DNA of 13,288 nucleotides from CAXSEF01 sp964236535 (GCA_964236535.1 CAXSEF010000088.1:1-13288), one strand, 5' to 3'; counted from the first letter of the stretch, positions 1 to 6,759 are shown. The notes: generated from the sequence alone by a model not told the origin. Translations and numbers: made by a program.

Positions 1-328
1 TCGGCGTCACTCTGAACCAAGATTTCACCCGGATCACCCAGTGGAGGCTGGTCAGTCATGGCCAACCGGGCCTACGACACCAACGCCATCCGCAAGCAGA
101 TCGAGGATCAGGGTGCGGTCCCGAACATCCCGCCCAAGCCCCCCCGCCCGTGGAAGAGCTGCTTCAGCCGCGTGCTCTACCGCGACCGCATCGCCATCGA
201 GCGCATGTTCTGCACGCCGAAAGACTACCGCCGCATCGCGACCCGCTACGACAAGCTCGCAGCCAACTCCCTCGGCGCAGTCTACCTCGCCGGAGCCGTC
301 ACCTGCTGGCTATGAGGCCGAACCCTAG
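1..328 (+). mobile_element. 3' remnant of an IS5-family (IS427-like) insertion sequence
   Basis: The segment holds the C-terminal end of a DDE transposase (58-315) followed within 15 bases by GAGGCCGAACCCTAG (314-328), which looks like the terminal inverted repeat of IS427-like elements. The outer end CCCTAG is typical of the group as I remember it. The other end is outside the window. The 5' part (1-57) shows no recognisable transposase continuation and has an in-frame stop at 13-15, so the copy is truncated or rearranged. The exact terminus is inferred, because the partner inverted repeat cannot be seen. Confidence 0.6.
58..315 (+). pseudogene. Truncated IS5-family DDE transposase, C-terminal fragment
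   Basis: The 85 codons encode the end of the catalytic domain of an IS5-family transposase. It opens with ANRAYDTNAIR, where Asp7 corresponds to the second catalytic Asp. The motif AIERMF carries Glu48, the third catalytic acid, and is followed by the signature YRRIATRYDKLA (residues 57-68). The C-terminus, ending AVTCWL, is like full-length IS427-group OrfB proteins. The first Asp and all N-terminal parts are missing: the frame is closed by TGA at 13-15, and none of the three forward frames before the ATG looks like transposase. The fragment cannot encode a working transposase. The ATG at 58 is simply the first Met in the open frame and need not be a real start. Confidence 0.8.
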
Positions 329-726
329 GCGCGCGCCACCATGGCATAAGCCGCCGGACGCGAAGCTGCGGGCACCGCGCCCTTGCGGCCGTACCCGGCA
401 GGCACCGCGCTCGCCCGGACCTGCTGGCGCGCTGCCGCTGCGACGATGCTGATAACCCGCGACTGGATCTCCATCGCCTGCTCCAGCAGTGCCACGTTGC
501 GCACGGCAAGTGCCTGCAGCGTGCAGCCGACCTCTCGCGCGTGGTCCCGGTCCTGCCCTGTTAGCGTCGGTGCCGCCGCCTGCGCGGCTTCGAAGCTGCC
601 GACTAAACGCTGCTTGCGCTCCAGCATCGCCGTCGCGCGCAGGTGGTCATGGGCGTTGAGCGCGGCGTTTTCGGCGGCCAGCAGCTCCGCAAGCGCCTGG
701 GCAGCTTGCATGAGGCGAGCGGTCAT
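325..726 (-). CDS. FlgN/FlbY-like flagellar protein
   Basis: A 133-residue, mostly alpha-helical protein. Residues 1-100 form a long hairpin-like helical region with LAELLAAENAAL near the N-terminus and LERKQRLVGSFEAA after it. This is the pattern of FlgN-type export chaperones, where an ENAAL segment is followed by a KQ.L.... segment. It is the last gene of flgI-flgJ-flgN, the position held by flbY in Caulobacter. ATG at 726 overlaps the TGA of the preceding gene (TGATG), so translation is probably coupled; a GTG one codon upstream (729) is also possible. FlgN chaperones hold the hook-filament junction proteins FlgK/FlgL in the cytoplasm. That role is inferred, since the family is very divergent. 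The stop codon TAG (327-325) lies inside the presumed IS terminus, so the last residues may not be native. Confidence 0.6.
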   Translation of the reverse strand: MTARLMQAAQALAELLAAENAALNAHDHLRATAMLERKQRLVGSFEAAQAAAPTLTGQDRDHAREVGCTLQALAVRNVALLEQAMEIQSRVISIVAAAARQQVRASAVPAGYGRKGAVPAASRPAAYAMVARA

Positions 727-1040
727 CACATTGCCTTTCCTGGCGTGGCATGTCCCGGGCCGGCTTCCTGCAACCGGAGCATCTGCTGGTAGATCGGCTG
801 CGCCAGCCCCAGCCCGCCGGCATCGGCGATCTTCTTGGCCATTTCGTTGATAAGCATCGGGCGCCAGGTCTCCTCGCCCGCGCCGCCGCCGAAAAAGCCC
901 TTGGAGCCATCGGTGGTCGCGAACATGGGTGCTAGCATCTCGTTCAGCGCCATCGCCTCGAAATCCTTGGCGGCGGCCAGGGTCTTCTGTTGCTGGGCCG
1001 GGCTGAGCGTGGTCGCGGGCGGTGGCAGGACAATACTCAT
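726..1040 (-). CDS. flgJ: Rod-binding protein, FlgJ N-terminal domain type (CheL-like)
   Basis: A 104-residue protein matching only the N-terminal, rod-binding half of enterobacterial FlgJ. Visible family features are AAKDFEAMALNEMLAPMF (residues 24-41), a Gly-rich GFFGGGAGEETWRPML, and NEMAKKIADAGGLGLA near the C-terminus. The muramidase domain of FlgJ from gammaproteobacteria is absent, as usual in alphaproteobacteria, where a separate lytic enzyme must open the peptidoglycan. The protein is thought to cap or scaffold the growing rod in the periplasm. The ATG at 1040 overlaps the flgI stop as TGATG, which implies translational coupling. A TTG one codon upstream (1043) is a poorer start. The gene symbol is used in the short-domain sense; cheL is the Caulobacter name. 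Confidence 0.85.
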   Translation of the reverse strand: MSIVLPPPATTLSPAQQQKTLAAAKDFEAMALNEMLAPMFATTDGSKGFFGGGAGEETWRPMLINEMAKKIADAGGLGLAQPIYQQMLRLQEAGPGHATPGKAM

Positions 1041-2146
1041 CAACGCACCTGAAGGTCGGCCTGCAGCGCGCCTGCGGCCTTGATGGATTGCAGGATGCTG
1101 ATCAGGTCGCGCGGCCCGATCCCCATGGCGTTCAGGCTGCCGACTAAGTCGCGCAGCGTCGGCTGTCCCGGCAGGATCCCCAGCTTGCGGTCGCTTTGGG
1201 TGTCAACCGAGACGCTGGTGCGCGGCACCACCGTGGTGCGGCCATTCGAGAGCGGACCCGGCTGGCTAACCTGTGGCGCCTCGCTGACCTTGATCGTGAG
1301 GTTGCCCTGCGCGATCGCCACCGTGCTGATGCGGACGTTGGCGCCCATCACGATGGTGCCGCTGGTCTCATCGATTACCACGACGGCTGAACTGTCCGGC
1401 GAGATTGTCAGCTCCTCTATCCGCGCCAGGCTGGATACAACGTCGCGTCCGTCGAGTGCGATGTCGATGGTGTGCGGATCCGCGGCGTGTGCCGAAAAGC
1501 CGATGCGCCCGATCGCTTCGGCGACCCGCATCGCGGTGGTGAGGTCGGGATTACGCAGCCCAAGACGGATTTGACTCGCACGGCCAAGCTCGAACGGGAT
1601 TTCCTTCTCGACCGTGGCGCCGTTGGCGACATGGGCGGATGTAGGTACGTTTCGGGTAATCGATGCGGCGGCGCCGCGGGCGGAGAAGGCGCTGGTTACC
1701 AGCGCGCCCTGCGCCACGGCATAGACGTCGCCATCGGCGGCCAGCAAGGGGGTGACGAGCAGCATGCCGCCCAAAAGGCTCGACGCGTCGCCAATCGCCG
1801 AGACAGTGATGTCGATGCGCCCGCCGCTGCGTGCGAAGGCGGGGAGCGTGGCAGTGACCATCACCGCGGCCACGTTTTTGGTCTCGAGCTTGGCCGCTTG
1901 GTCGCGTGTGTTGACGCCGAGTCGCTCAAGCATGCCGATTAATGACTCGCGGGTGAACACTGCATTGTCGAGCCGATCGCCAGTGCCGTTCAGCCCGACC
2001 ACCAGCCCATAGCCGACGAGCTGGTTCTCCCGCACGCCCTCGACATCGGCGATGTCCTTGATCCTTACCTGCGCCCAGGCCGGAGACAGGCCGGCGAGCA
2101 GCAGGACGAGCAGGGCGAGTAGGGCGGGCCGCAGAACATCGGGCAT
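1040..2146 (-). CDS. flgI: Flagellar P-ring protein FlgI
   Basis: FlgI polymerises in the periplasm around the distal rod to form the P-ring bushing in the peptidoglycan layer. From the ATG at 2146 the protein has 368 residues, close to the usual length. It begins with a signal peptide (MPDVLRPALLALLVLL..., cleavage after AWA, near residue 25). The mature start QVRIKDIADVEGVRENQLVG and the following YGLVVGLNGTGD are hallmarks of the family. The C-terminal end has GPRDLISILQSIKAAGALQADLQVR. An in-frame ATG at 2188 would add 14 residues before the signal peptide and is less likely. Neither start has a clear Shine-Dalgarno sequence. It is first in a three-gene operon with the flgJ-type and flgN-type genes and is divergent from fliX. 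The distal rod and L-ring genes lie in a separate minus-strand operon (3368-6658). Confidence 0.95.
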   Translation of the reverse strand: MPDVLRPALLALLVLLLAGLSPAWAQVRIKDIADVEGVRENQLVGYGLVVGLNGTGDRLDNAVFTRESLIGMLERLGVNTRDQAAKLETKNVAAVMVTATLPAFARSGGRIDITVSAIGDASSLLGGMLLVTPLLAADGDVYAVAQGALVTSAFSARGAAASITRNVPTSAHVANGATVEKEIPFELGRASQIRLGLRNPDLTTAMRVAEAIGRIGFSAHAADPHTIDIALDGRDVVSSLARIEELTISPDSSAVVVIDETSGTIVMGANVRISTVAIAQGNLTIKVSEAPQVSQPGPLSNGRTTVVPRTSVSVDTQSDRKLGILPGQPTLRDLVGSLNAMGIGPRDLISILQSIKAAGALQADLQVR

Positions 2147-2225
2147 CAGCACAGATCGCACGGGACTGGTTTCCGAAACATAAATCATTGGCGGGCATTA
2201 TTTGGCGTGAAGCGACCCAGCGTCC

Positions 2226-2241
2226 CGGCACGGAGCTGGCC
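2226..2241 (+). promoter_or_regulatory. Candidate sigma-54 (-24/-12) promoter for fliX
   Basis: CGGCACGGAGCTGGCC has GG and GC separated by exactly 10 bases and agrees with 9 of 12 defined positions of the sigma-54 consensus TGGCACG-N4-TTGCA. Transcription would start near 2252, giving a leader of about 120 bases before fliX. Such matches arise by chance in GC-rich DNA. Its place between two flagellar genes, next to the gene for a sigma-54-pathway regulator, is what raises it above noise. Confidence 0.4.
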
Positions 2242-2324
2242 GCTACTGCCGACGTCGGTGTCACAGCAACGGGCGTACCAGCTGCTCCGGCGTGTCTCGT
2301 TCGGGGCGGTCGCACTGCGGAAGA

Positions 2325-2339
2325 CGGCAATTCCTGCCG
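2325..2339. promoter_or_regulatory. Dyad CGGCA-N5-TGCCG in the flgI/fliX control region
   Basis: A perfect 15-base dyad, CGGCA ATTCC TGCCG, lies between the divergent genes flgI and fliX. A further GGCA half-site follows at 2343-2346. The same dyad with the same 5-base spacer is found at 6760-6774 in the other divergent flagellar control region. It is a good candidate for the binding site of a FlbD-type sigma-54 activator, whose Caulobacter sites are also GC-rich dyads. The assignment to FlbD is inference. The site lies about 140 bases from the flgI start region and downstream of the fliX promoter candidate, so it might activate the former and modulate the latter. Confidence 0.5.
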
Positions 2340-2372
2340 AGTGGCAGGACGGATAGGGCAGAAGGAGCCAGC

Positions 2373-2816
2373 ATGATGAAGATCGGATCGGCTGCGGCCA
2401 TGCGCGCCAGCGAGGCGCCGAAAGCCGCTGGCGTTTCGGGTGCCACGTTCCGCCTGCCCGATGCCGCTGGTAATTCAGCAGCGCAGAGCCCGGCAGGCGC
2501 CGCAGCAGCTCGCAGCCTCGACGCGCTACTCGCCCTTCAGGAGGCAGGAGCGGCAGTCGATGACCCGGCGCTGCGTGACCGTGATGCCCGCCGGCATGGC
2601 AGCGAGGTGCTCGATGCGTTGGCCGAACTGCAGAGGGCGCTGCTCGGCGGAGGCGGCGAGCGCGATGCGCTCGGCCAACTGTCCGCGCTGCTGAGCCGCA
2701 TGCCGCATGCCGACGATCCTCAACTCGCAGCGCTGCTAGGCTCTGTCGGTCTGCGCGTGCGCATTGAGTTGGCCCGCCGCGGCCTCCCGGATGGCGGGGT
2801 TCCTGCTACCGGATGA
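2373..2816 (+). CDS. fliX: Flagellar assembly regulator FliX
   Basis: A 147-residue soluble protein recognised as FliX by its layout: a start MMKIGSAAAMR, a low-complexity linker with GATFRLPDAAG, then SLDALLALQEAG (residues 48-59), a helix HGSEVLDALAELQRALLGG, and a C-terminal DDPQLAALLGSVGLRVRIELARRG. In Caulobacter, FliX binds and controls FlbD, the activator of sigma-54 class III/IV flagellar genes, and so links early basal-body assembly to later transcription. There fliX is also divergent from flgI, as here. AAGGAG at 2362-2367 serves the ATG at 2373 or the next codon, 2376 (spacing 5 or 8). The open frame runs further upstream, but that part precedes the Shine-Dalgarno sequence and is unlike FliX. 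Confidence 0.85.
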   Translation: MMKIGSAAAMRASEAPKAAGVSGATFRLPDAAGNSAAQSPAGAAAARSLDALLALQEAGAAVDDPALRDRDARRHGSEVLDALAELQRALLGGGGERDALGQLSALLSRMPHADDPQLAALLGSVGLRVRIELARRGLPDGGVPATG

Positions 2817-2895
2817 TGCAACAAGGTGACAGTGTCAGAGACGAGCTAGGCAGGCCTTGGCGTAGGGCGGCGGTCTGGCTATAAGGCCCGCGTTT

Positions 2896-2911
2896 CGGCA
2901 CGCCTATGGCA
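2896..2911 (+). promoter_or_regulatory. Candidate sigma-54 promoter upstream of dksA-like gene
   Basis: CGGCACGCCTATGGCA matches 10 of 12 defined positions of TGGCACG-N4-TTGCA with correct GG-N10-GC spacing. Transcription from it would begin near 2922. That is only about 8-11 bases before the preferred start codons (2930/2933) and downstream of the likely Shine-Dalgarno GAGGA (2914-2918). If it is used, translation would be leaderless-like or start at the later ATG at 2981. This conflict lowers confidence. Confidence 0.3.
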
Positions 2912-2929
2912 TTGAGGACGCGCTCGCGC

Positions 2930-3346
2930 ATGATGATCACCCTGCCGGCCGACTACCGTCCCTCCGAGTCCGAAGACTTTATGAATCCGCTGCACGTGGA
3001 GTATTTCCGCCGCAAGCTGCTGCGCTGGCGCGCAGACCTGCTGCGCGAGGCCGACGGAACGCTGGCGAGCCTCTCCGAAGGCGGTATCCACGAGGCCGAC
3101 ATCACCGACCGGGCTAGCGTCGAGACCGACCGCGCACTGGAACTGCGTACTCGCGACCGCGCCCGCAAGCTTATTGCCAAGATCGACCAAGCTCTTGCCC
3201 GGCTCGAAGGTGGTTCGTACGGTTACTGCGAGGAGACCGACGAGCCGATTGGTCTGAAGCGGTTGGAGGCGCGTCCGATCGCAACGCTGTCAATCGAGGC
3301 TCAGGAGCGCCACGAGCGTATGGAGCGGGTGCACCGCGACGACTGA
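2930..3346 (+). CDS. dksA: DksA/TraR-family RNA polymerase regulator, cysteine-poor type
   Basis: DksA enters the secondary channel of RNA polymerase and, with ppGpp, retunes promoters such as those for ribosomal RNA. The protein of 138 residues starts MMITLPADYRPSESE, like alphaproteobacterial DksA. It has a coiled coil (about 25-95) whose tip carries D57-I-T-D60-R-A62, the DxxDxA motif needed for activity. The C-terminal zinc-finger region keeps only Cys100 (YGYCEETDEPIG); the other three positions are Thr103, Ser121 and Ala124, so zinc binding as in E. coli is not expected. The last residues ERMERVHRDD are typical of the family. An ATG at 2906 is open but would overlap the promoter-like element. 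GAGGA at 2914-2918 fits 2930/2933. The gene is tail to tail with flgH, 21 bases apart, and downstream of fliX. Confidence 0.88.
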   Translation: MMITLPADYRPSESEDFMNPLHVEYFRRKLLRWRADLLREADGTLASLSEGGIHEADITDRASVETDRALELRTRDRARKLIAKIDQALARLEGGSYGYCEETDEPIGLKRLEARPIATLSIEAQERHERMERVHRDD

Positions 3347-3365
3347 GCCGAATTGATTGTGGCTC
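3345..3365. terminator. Short hairpin between convergent dksA and flgH
   Basis: GAGCC (3345-3349) and GGCTC (3361-3365) can pair around an 11-base A/T-rich loop in the 21-base gap between two convergent genes. The stem is only 5 bp and no T-run follows on either strand. A bidirectional terminator is suggested by position more than by structure. Confidence 0.2.
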
Positions 3366-3367
3366 GC

Positions 3368-4099
3368 TCAGAACGGCAGCACCGAGTCGAGTACCTGCTG
3401 GCCCCAGCGCGGTGTCTGCACTGTCGTCAGTTGGCCGCGGCCGCCATAGGAGATGCGGGCTTCCGCCATGCGGTCGTGCAGCACCGTGTTGTCGCTTGCG
3501 ATGTCCTGTGGTCGCACCACTCCGCTCACCGCAAGGTCGCGCAACTCGCTGTTCACCCGCACCTCCTGACGCGCCTGCACCACCAGGTTGCCGTTCGGCA
3601 TCACCTGAGTGACCAGACCGGCCAGCCGCAGCGTCACGGTCTCGTTCCGCTTTATGATGCCGGTGCCAGTGTTGTTGTTCGAGCTGCTGGTCGAGACCAG
3701 CGATGCCGCCGTCGCCTTGGCCAGGATCTTGGGCAGCTGGCCCTCCAACCCGAACAGGCTTGGCACCCCCATCTGTTCGGCAGCGTTTCTGGATGCGTTG
3801 CTGTTGTTCTCAACGTCGGCGGCGTCGGTGATGTTGACCACCACGGTCAGGATGTCGCCCACCTGCGCTGCGCGCTGGTCCTTGAAGAATGCTCGACTGC
3901 CGGTGCGCCAAAGGCTATTGGCGTCGGCAGGAGCGCCCTGTGCACGCGGCATCGGCAGGGTCAGGGGCCGGTAGTCCGCACTCTGCGTCGGGTCGCCGGA
4001 GGGGGTCATAGCCGGTGGCCGGCCAACCTCGGACAGGCTACTCAGGGTGCCGCAGGCCGGCAGGCTGATGATCAGCAGGAAGGGCAGGGTGCGTCTCAT
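3368..4099 (-). CDS. flgH: Flagellar L-ring lipoprotein FlgH
   Basis: FlgH forms the outer-membrane L-ring around the distal rod. The 243-residue product has a lipoprotein signal, MRRTLPFLLIISLPAC, with lipobox L-P-A-C16. Family motifs follow: SLWRTGSRAFFKDQRAAQVGDILTV (about 63-87), the stretch with many Asn and Ser around 95-145, ETVTLRLAGLVTQVMPNGNLVVQ, and a C-terminal SYGGRGQLTTVQTPRWGQQVLD. The length is usual for alphaproteobacteria. The ATG at 4099 overlaps the flgA stop as ATGA, so it is coupled to flgA. It is the last gene of flgF-flgG-flgA-flgH and ends convergent with the dksA-like gene. Confidence 0.96.
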   Translation of the reverse strand: MRRTLPFLLIISLPACGTLSSLSEVGRPPAMTPSGDPTQSADYRPLTLPMPRAQGAPADANSLWRTGSRAFFKDQRAAQVGDILTVVVNITDAADVENNSNASRNAAEQMGVPSLFGLEGQLPKILAKATAASLVSTSSSNNNTGTGIIKRNETVTLRLAGLVTQVMPNGNLVVQARQEVRVNSELRDLAVSGVVRPQDIASDNTVLHDRMAEARISYGGRGQLTTVQTPRWGQQVLDSVLPF

Positions 4100-5079
4100 C
4101 GGGGCAGGGCTTCGGCGAAGGTGACGGGCGGGCGGCTGCCGGCAGCCGGCACCAGCGGACTGCTGTTGGCCATGACGTGCACTTGGCCAGGCGAGTCGAT
4201 GACGGCCGACAGCACTGCGCGTGAGCCGGAATTGAGCACGCGGATGCGCTCGCCGACCGCGCCGTCATCCATCGCCTGCACCTGTGCGGACAGCGTAATT
4301 CCTGGCCCATCGAGCTCGATCGCCACCAAGGCGCCTCGGGTGACCGCGGGCGGGCGCACGAGGTCGGCGAGCGGTATCGGTTGACCAAGGACGACGGTAT
4401 GACGCAGTGCCATGCCGTGCGCCTGCTCGGCCAACTCGACGATCGGGACGTGGGCTGCGACTAGCCGCACATGCGCGGTCGCGAGGTCGGTAGGATCTAG
4501 CATGGTTCCGGGCGCTACACGTCGTGCCAGCACGACCACGTCCATCATTGCCATCGCGGTGCCCGCAATGCGGGTGCGAACCGGCTCTGCACCGTCGATT
4601 GCCGCGGCCACACTAGCCGAAAACCGCCCGCTCACCGGGTCGTAGTCGAGCTGCTCGATCTCCGGTTGCGTTGCCCCGGCGTTGGGCAGCAGCAGGGGGG
4701 CAAACGCCGGCACATCAAGCTCGACCGACTGCGGCGCTCCGGCCGCGAGCAGCGCCGGGCGCAGCAACGCCAGCACTGCCTCGCGCGCCATTGGCCGGCC
4801 GTCGCGCGCCACCACAGCGCGATCGGCAGGCGAGGCGGTGTGCCAGTCGATGCCGAACTGGCGCGCGATCGCGACGAGTTGCGCCGACTCGACGGCGAAG
4901 CGCGCCCCGGGCAGCGGCGCCGGCCCGAGCGGACGATCCGTGCCGGCATCCAGGCCGTCCCACAGGTCGGAGAGATGCACAACCGCGCCTTCGACCGTGG
5001 CGAACGGTCGGAGCGTGGCAGACAGTGCCGGAGCGGTGACGAGTGCGAACAGCAACGGCAGGAGACGCGCACCGGTCAC
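4096..5079 (-). CDS. flgA: Flagella basal-body P-ring formation protein FlgA
   Basis: FlgA is a periplasmic chaperone needed for FlgI to polymerise into the P-ring. The protein has 327 residues, including a signal peptide (MTGARLLPLLFALVTAPALSA) and an N-terminal region of about 170 residues that many alphaproteobacterial FlgAs have. A C-terminal SAF-type domain follows: VVVLARRVAPGTMLDPTDL, a GMALRHTVVLGQPIPLADLVRP segment, and the closing strands with GERIRVLNSGSRAVLSAVIDSPGQV. The start is GTG at 5079, 2 bases after the flgG stop, so it fits as a coupled gene. It overlaps flgH by 4 bases. Its partner flgI is on the same strand but in a different operon about 2 kb away. Confidence 0.93.
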   Translation of the reverse strand: MTGARLLPLLFALVTAPALSATLRPFATVEGAVVHLSDLWDGLDAGTDRPLGPAPLPGARFAVESAQLVAIARQFGIDWHTASPADRAVVARDGRPMAREAVLALLRPALLAAGAPQSVELDVPAFAPLLLPNAGATQPEIEQLDYDPVSGRFSASVAAAIDGAEPVRTRIAGTAMAMMDVVVLARRVAPGTMLDPTDLATAHVRLVAAHVPIVELAEQAHGMALRHTVVLGQPIPLADLVRPPAVTRGALVAIELDGPGITLSAQVQAMDDGAVGERIRVLNSGSRAVLSAVIDSPGQVHVMANSSPLVPAAGSRPPVTFAEALPR

Positions 5080-5081
5080 GG

Positions 5082-5867
5082 CTAGCGCAACTGAGTCAGG
5101 GTCTGCAGCATCTCGTTAGATGCCGTAATAACCTTGCTGTTCATCTCGTAGGCGCGTTGCGCGGTGATAAGGTTGCTCATTTCGCTGACCACGTTGACGT
5201 TTGACGTCTCGACAAAACCCTGCATGACCGTCCCGAAGCCCGGCGCGCCGGGTACGCCGGTCACCGCGGTGCCGGACGCTCCGCTCTGCAGGAACAGGTT
5301 GTCGCCCTGGGCGTCGAGCCCTGCCTCGTTCGGGAACGTCGCAAGCTGCAGCTGTCCAAGCGTGGTTGGCGTCGTGGCTCCGGTTATGGTCGCCTGTACC
5401 TGACCGGCGCCGTTGACTGTTACGGAGGTGGCATTGTTTGGCACCGTAATGCCGGGTACCACCGGATAGCCGTCGGCGGTGACGATGGTGCCGTCTGGCG
5501 CCATGGCCAACGTGCCGTCACGGGTATAGGCGGTGTCCCCGGACGGCAGGGTGATCTGGAAGTAGCCGTGCCCCTGGATCGCCAAGTCGAGCGTGTTGCC
5601 GGTCTGTTGCAGGTTGCCCTGCTCCGTGATGCGGTAGATTGCCGCCGTCTTGACGCCAAGACCGACCTGCGCGCCCGAAGGTACAACGGTGCCGTTGTCC
5701 GAGCTCGCCGAGCCAACCCGGCGCAGGTTCTGATACATCAGATCCTGAAACTCGGCCCGGCGGCGCTTGAATCCGGTCGTGCTCATGTTGGCAATGTTGT
5801 TGGAGATGACCTCCACGTTGGTCTGTTGCGCCTGCATTCCGGTGGCGGCGATGTCGAGTGCACGCAT
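5082..5867 (-). CDS. flgG: Flagellar distal rod protein FlgG
   Basis: FlgG forms the distal rod that crosses the P and L rings. The 261-residue protein has the standard length and both helical ends of axial proteins: N-terminal MRALDIAATGMQAQQTNVEVISNNIANMSTTGFKR and C-terminal VVSEMSNLITAQRAYEMNSKVI-ASNEMLQTLTQLR. In between it has the family loop LDLAIQGHGYFQI-PSGDTAYTRDG. No signal peptide is present, as expected for a substrate of the flagellar type III exporter. AGGAGA lies about 8 bases before the ATG at 5867. The gene follows flgF with a gap of 47 bases. Confidence 0.97.
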   Translation of the reverse strand: MRALDIAATGMQAQQTNVEVISNNIANMSTTGFKRRRAEFQDLMYQNLRRVGSASSDNGTVVPSGAQVGLGVKTAAIYRITEQGNLQQTGNTLDLAIQGHGYFQITLPSGDTAYTRDGTLAMAPDGTIVTADGYPVVPGITVPNNATSVTVNGAGQVQATITGATTPTTLGQLQLATFPNEAGLDAQGDNLFLQSGASGTAVTGVPGAPGFGTVMQGFVETSNVNVVSEMSNLITAQRAYEMNSKVITASNEMLQTLTQLR

Positions 5868-5914
5868 GTCGGTCTCTCCTGGGTCGATCGGACGTCGTCG
5901 GTGCCGAAAAGGCG

Positions 5915-6658
5915 TTAGCTGGTGCCGCTACGCATGAGCTTGTCGATCGCACTCTGCCGGCGCTGTCCTTCAGATTCCATGAACTGCGAGGTGAATTCAA
6001 ACTCGCGCTGGATCGTCATCAGGCGGGTGAGCTCGGCGGTCGCCTGCACGTTGCTGTCCTCGACGGCTCCCTGGGTAATGCGCGGTGCGACGACCAGGCT
6101 GGTGCCTGACGGCGCGTTAAACAGGCTCGATCCCTCGGCCTGCATGGTATTTGGCTGCTCGGGCATCACCACGGCGATTGTGCCGATCTGGCCGTTTTCG
6201 CTGCTAATGCTGCCATCGGCCGCGACCCTGATCTGGGTGTCGGAGGGCGAGGCCTGCAGTTTCTGCCCGGCTGCGTCGAGCAGCGCATCGCCGTTCGCGG
6301 TTGCGATGGTGCCGTCGGGCTGCAGCTCGAAGCGGCCGGCGCGGGTCAGCCGGGTGCCGCGCGCGGTGGCGACGGTGAAGTAGCCCTCACCGCCGATCGC
6401 AAAGTCAAGGGGGTTGCCGGTATGGGTGAACGCGCCTTGGGACTGGTCGCGGTAGGTCGCTCGGTCCTGCACGTAGGCCAACGTGCGATCGCCGGCCGCA
6501 ATGTCGGTGCCGTTCTGCTTGCTGAGCCAGTCGGAGAACACCACTCGCTCGGCCTTGTAGCCCGGCGTGCTCACGTTAGCGAGGTTGCCGGCGGCGACGT
6601 CGAGCGCCCTCTGCTGCACGACGAGTCGGGAGAGCGCGATGCTGATCGTGTTGTTCAT
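5915..6658 (-). CDS. flgF: Flagellar proximal rod protein FlgF
   Basis: FlgF is a proximal rod component exported by the flagellar type III system. The 247-residue product begins MNNTISIALSRLVVQQRALDVAAGNLANVSTPGYK, the N-terminal rod motif, and has LDFAIGGEGYFTVAT-RGTRLTRAGRF, the same core fold as FlgG. It ends with the C-terminal helix MTIQREFEFTSQFMESEGQRRQSAIDKLM. It is slightly shorter than FlgG and lacks the FlgG C-terminal EMSNLITAQRAYE. As first gene of flgF-flgG-flgA-flgH it follows a strong sigma-54-type promoter at 6690-6705, which would give a leader of about 21 bases. The Shine-Dalgarno sequence (GGA around 6651-6675 on the complementary strand) is weak. Confidence 0.95.
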   Translation of the reverse strand: MNNTISIALSRLVVQQRALDVAAGNLANVSTPGYKAERVVFSDWLSKQNGTDIAAGDRTLAYVQDRATYRDQSQGAFTHTGNPLDFAIGGEGYFTVATARGTRLTRAGRFELQPDGTIATANGDALLDAAGQKLQASPSDTQIRVAADGSISSENGQIGTIAVVMPEQPNTMQAEGSSLFNAPSGTSLVVAPRITQGAVEDSNVQATAELTRLMTIQREFEFTSQFMESEGQRRQSAIDKLMRSGTS

Positions 6659-6689
6659 GGCGAGCGTCCGTTGTCACTACCACCGGCTC

Positions 6690-6705
6690 TGCAACCAGTA
6701 TGCCA
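6690..6705 (-). promoter_or_regulatory. Sigma-54 (-24/-12) promoter of the flgFGAH operon
   Basis: Read on the minus strand, TGGCATACTGGTTGCA has GG and GC separated by 10 bases and matches 10 of 12 defined positions of TGGCACG-N4-TTGCA, including all five of TTGCA. Transcription would begin near 6679, about 21 bases before the flgF ATG at 6658. A dyad fit for an enhancer-binding activator lies about 90 bases upstream (6760-6774), the usual distance for sigma-54 activators. This is the best promoter call in the window. Confidence 0.7.
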
Positions 6706-6759
6706 ACGCCAAGAAGCTGTAAAATAACAATTCTTCTGCAACGTTCCATCAGACTTGCC

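Noticed and set aside
3353..4384. 343-codon open frame on the plus strand
   Set aside because: It is antisense to flgH and flgA, which are certain. The translation is rich in His, Arg and Gln without domain features, and open shadow frames are normal in high-GC DNA.
5016..5030. TGGCA-GACAG-TGCCG near the start of flgA, similar to the flagellar dyads
   Set aside because: The outer base pair is broken and it lies within the flgA coding sequence away from any promoter, so it was not counted as a third site.
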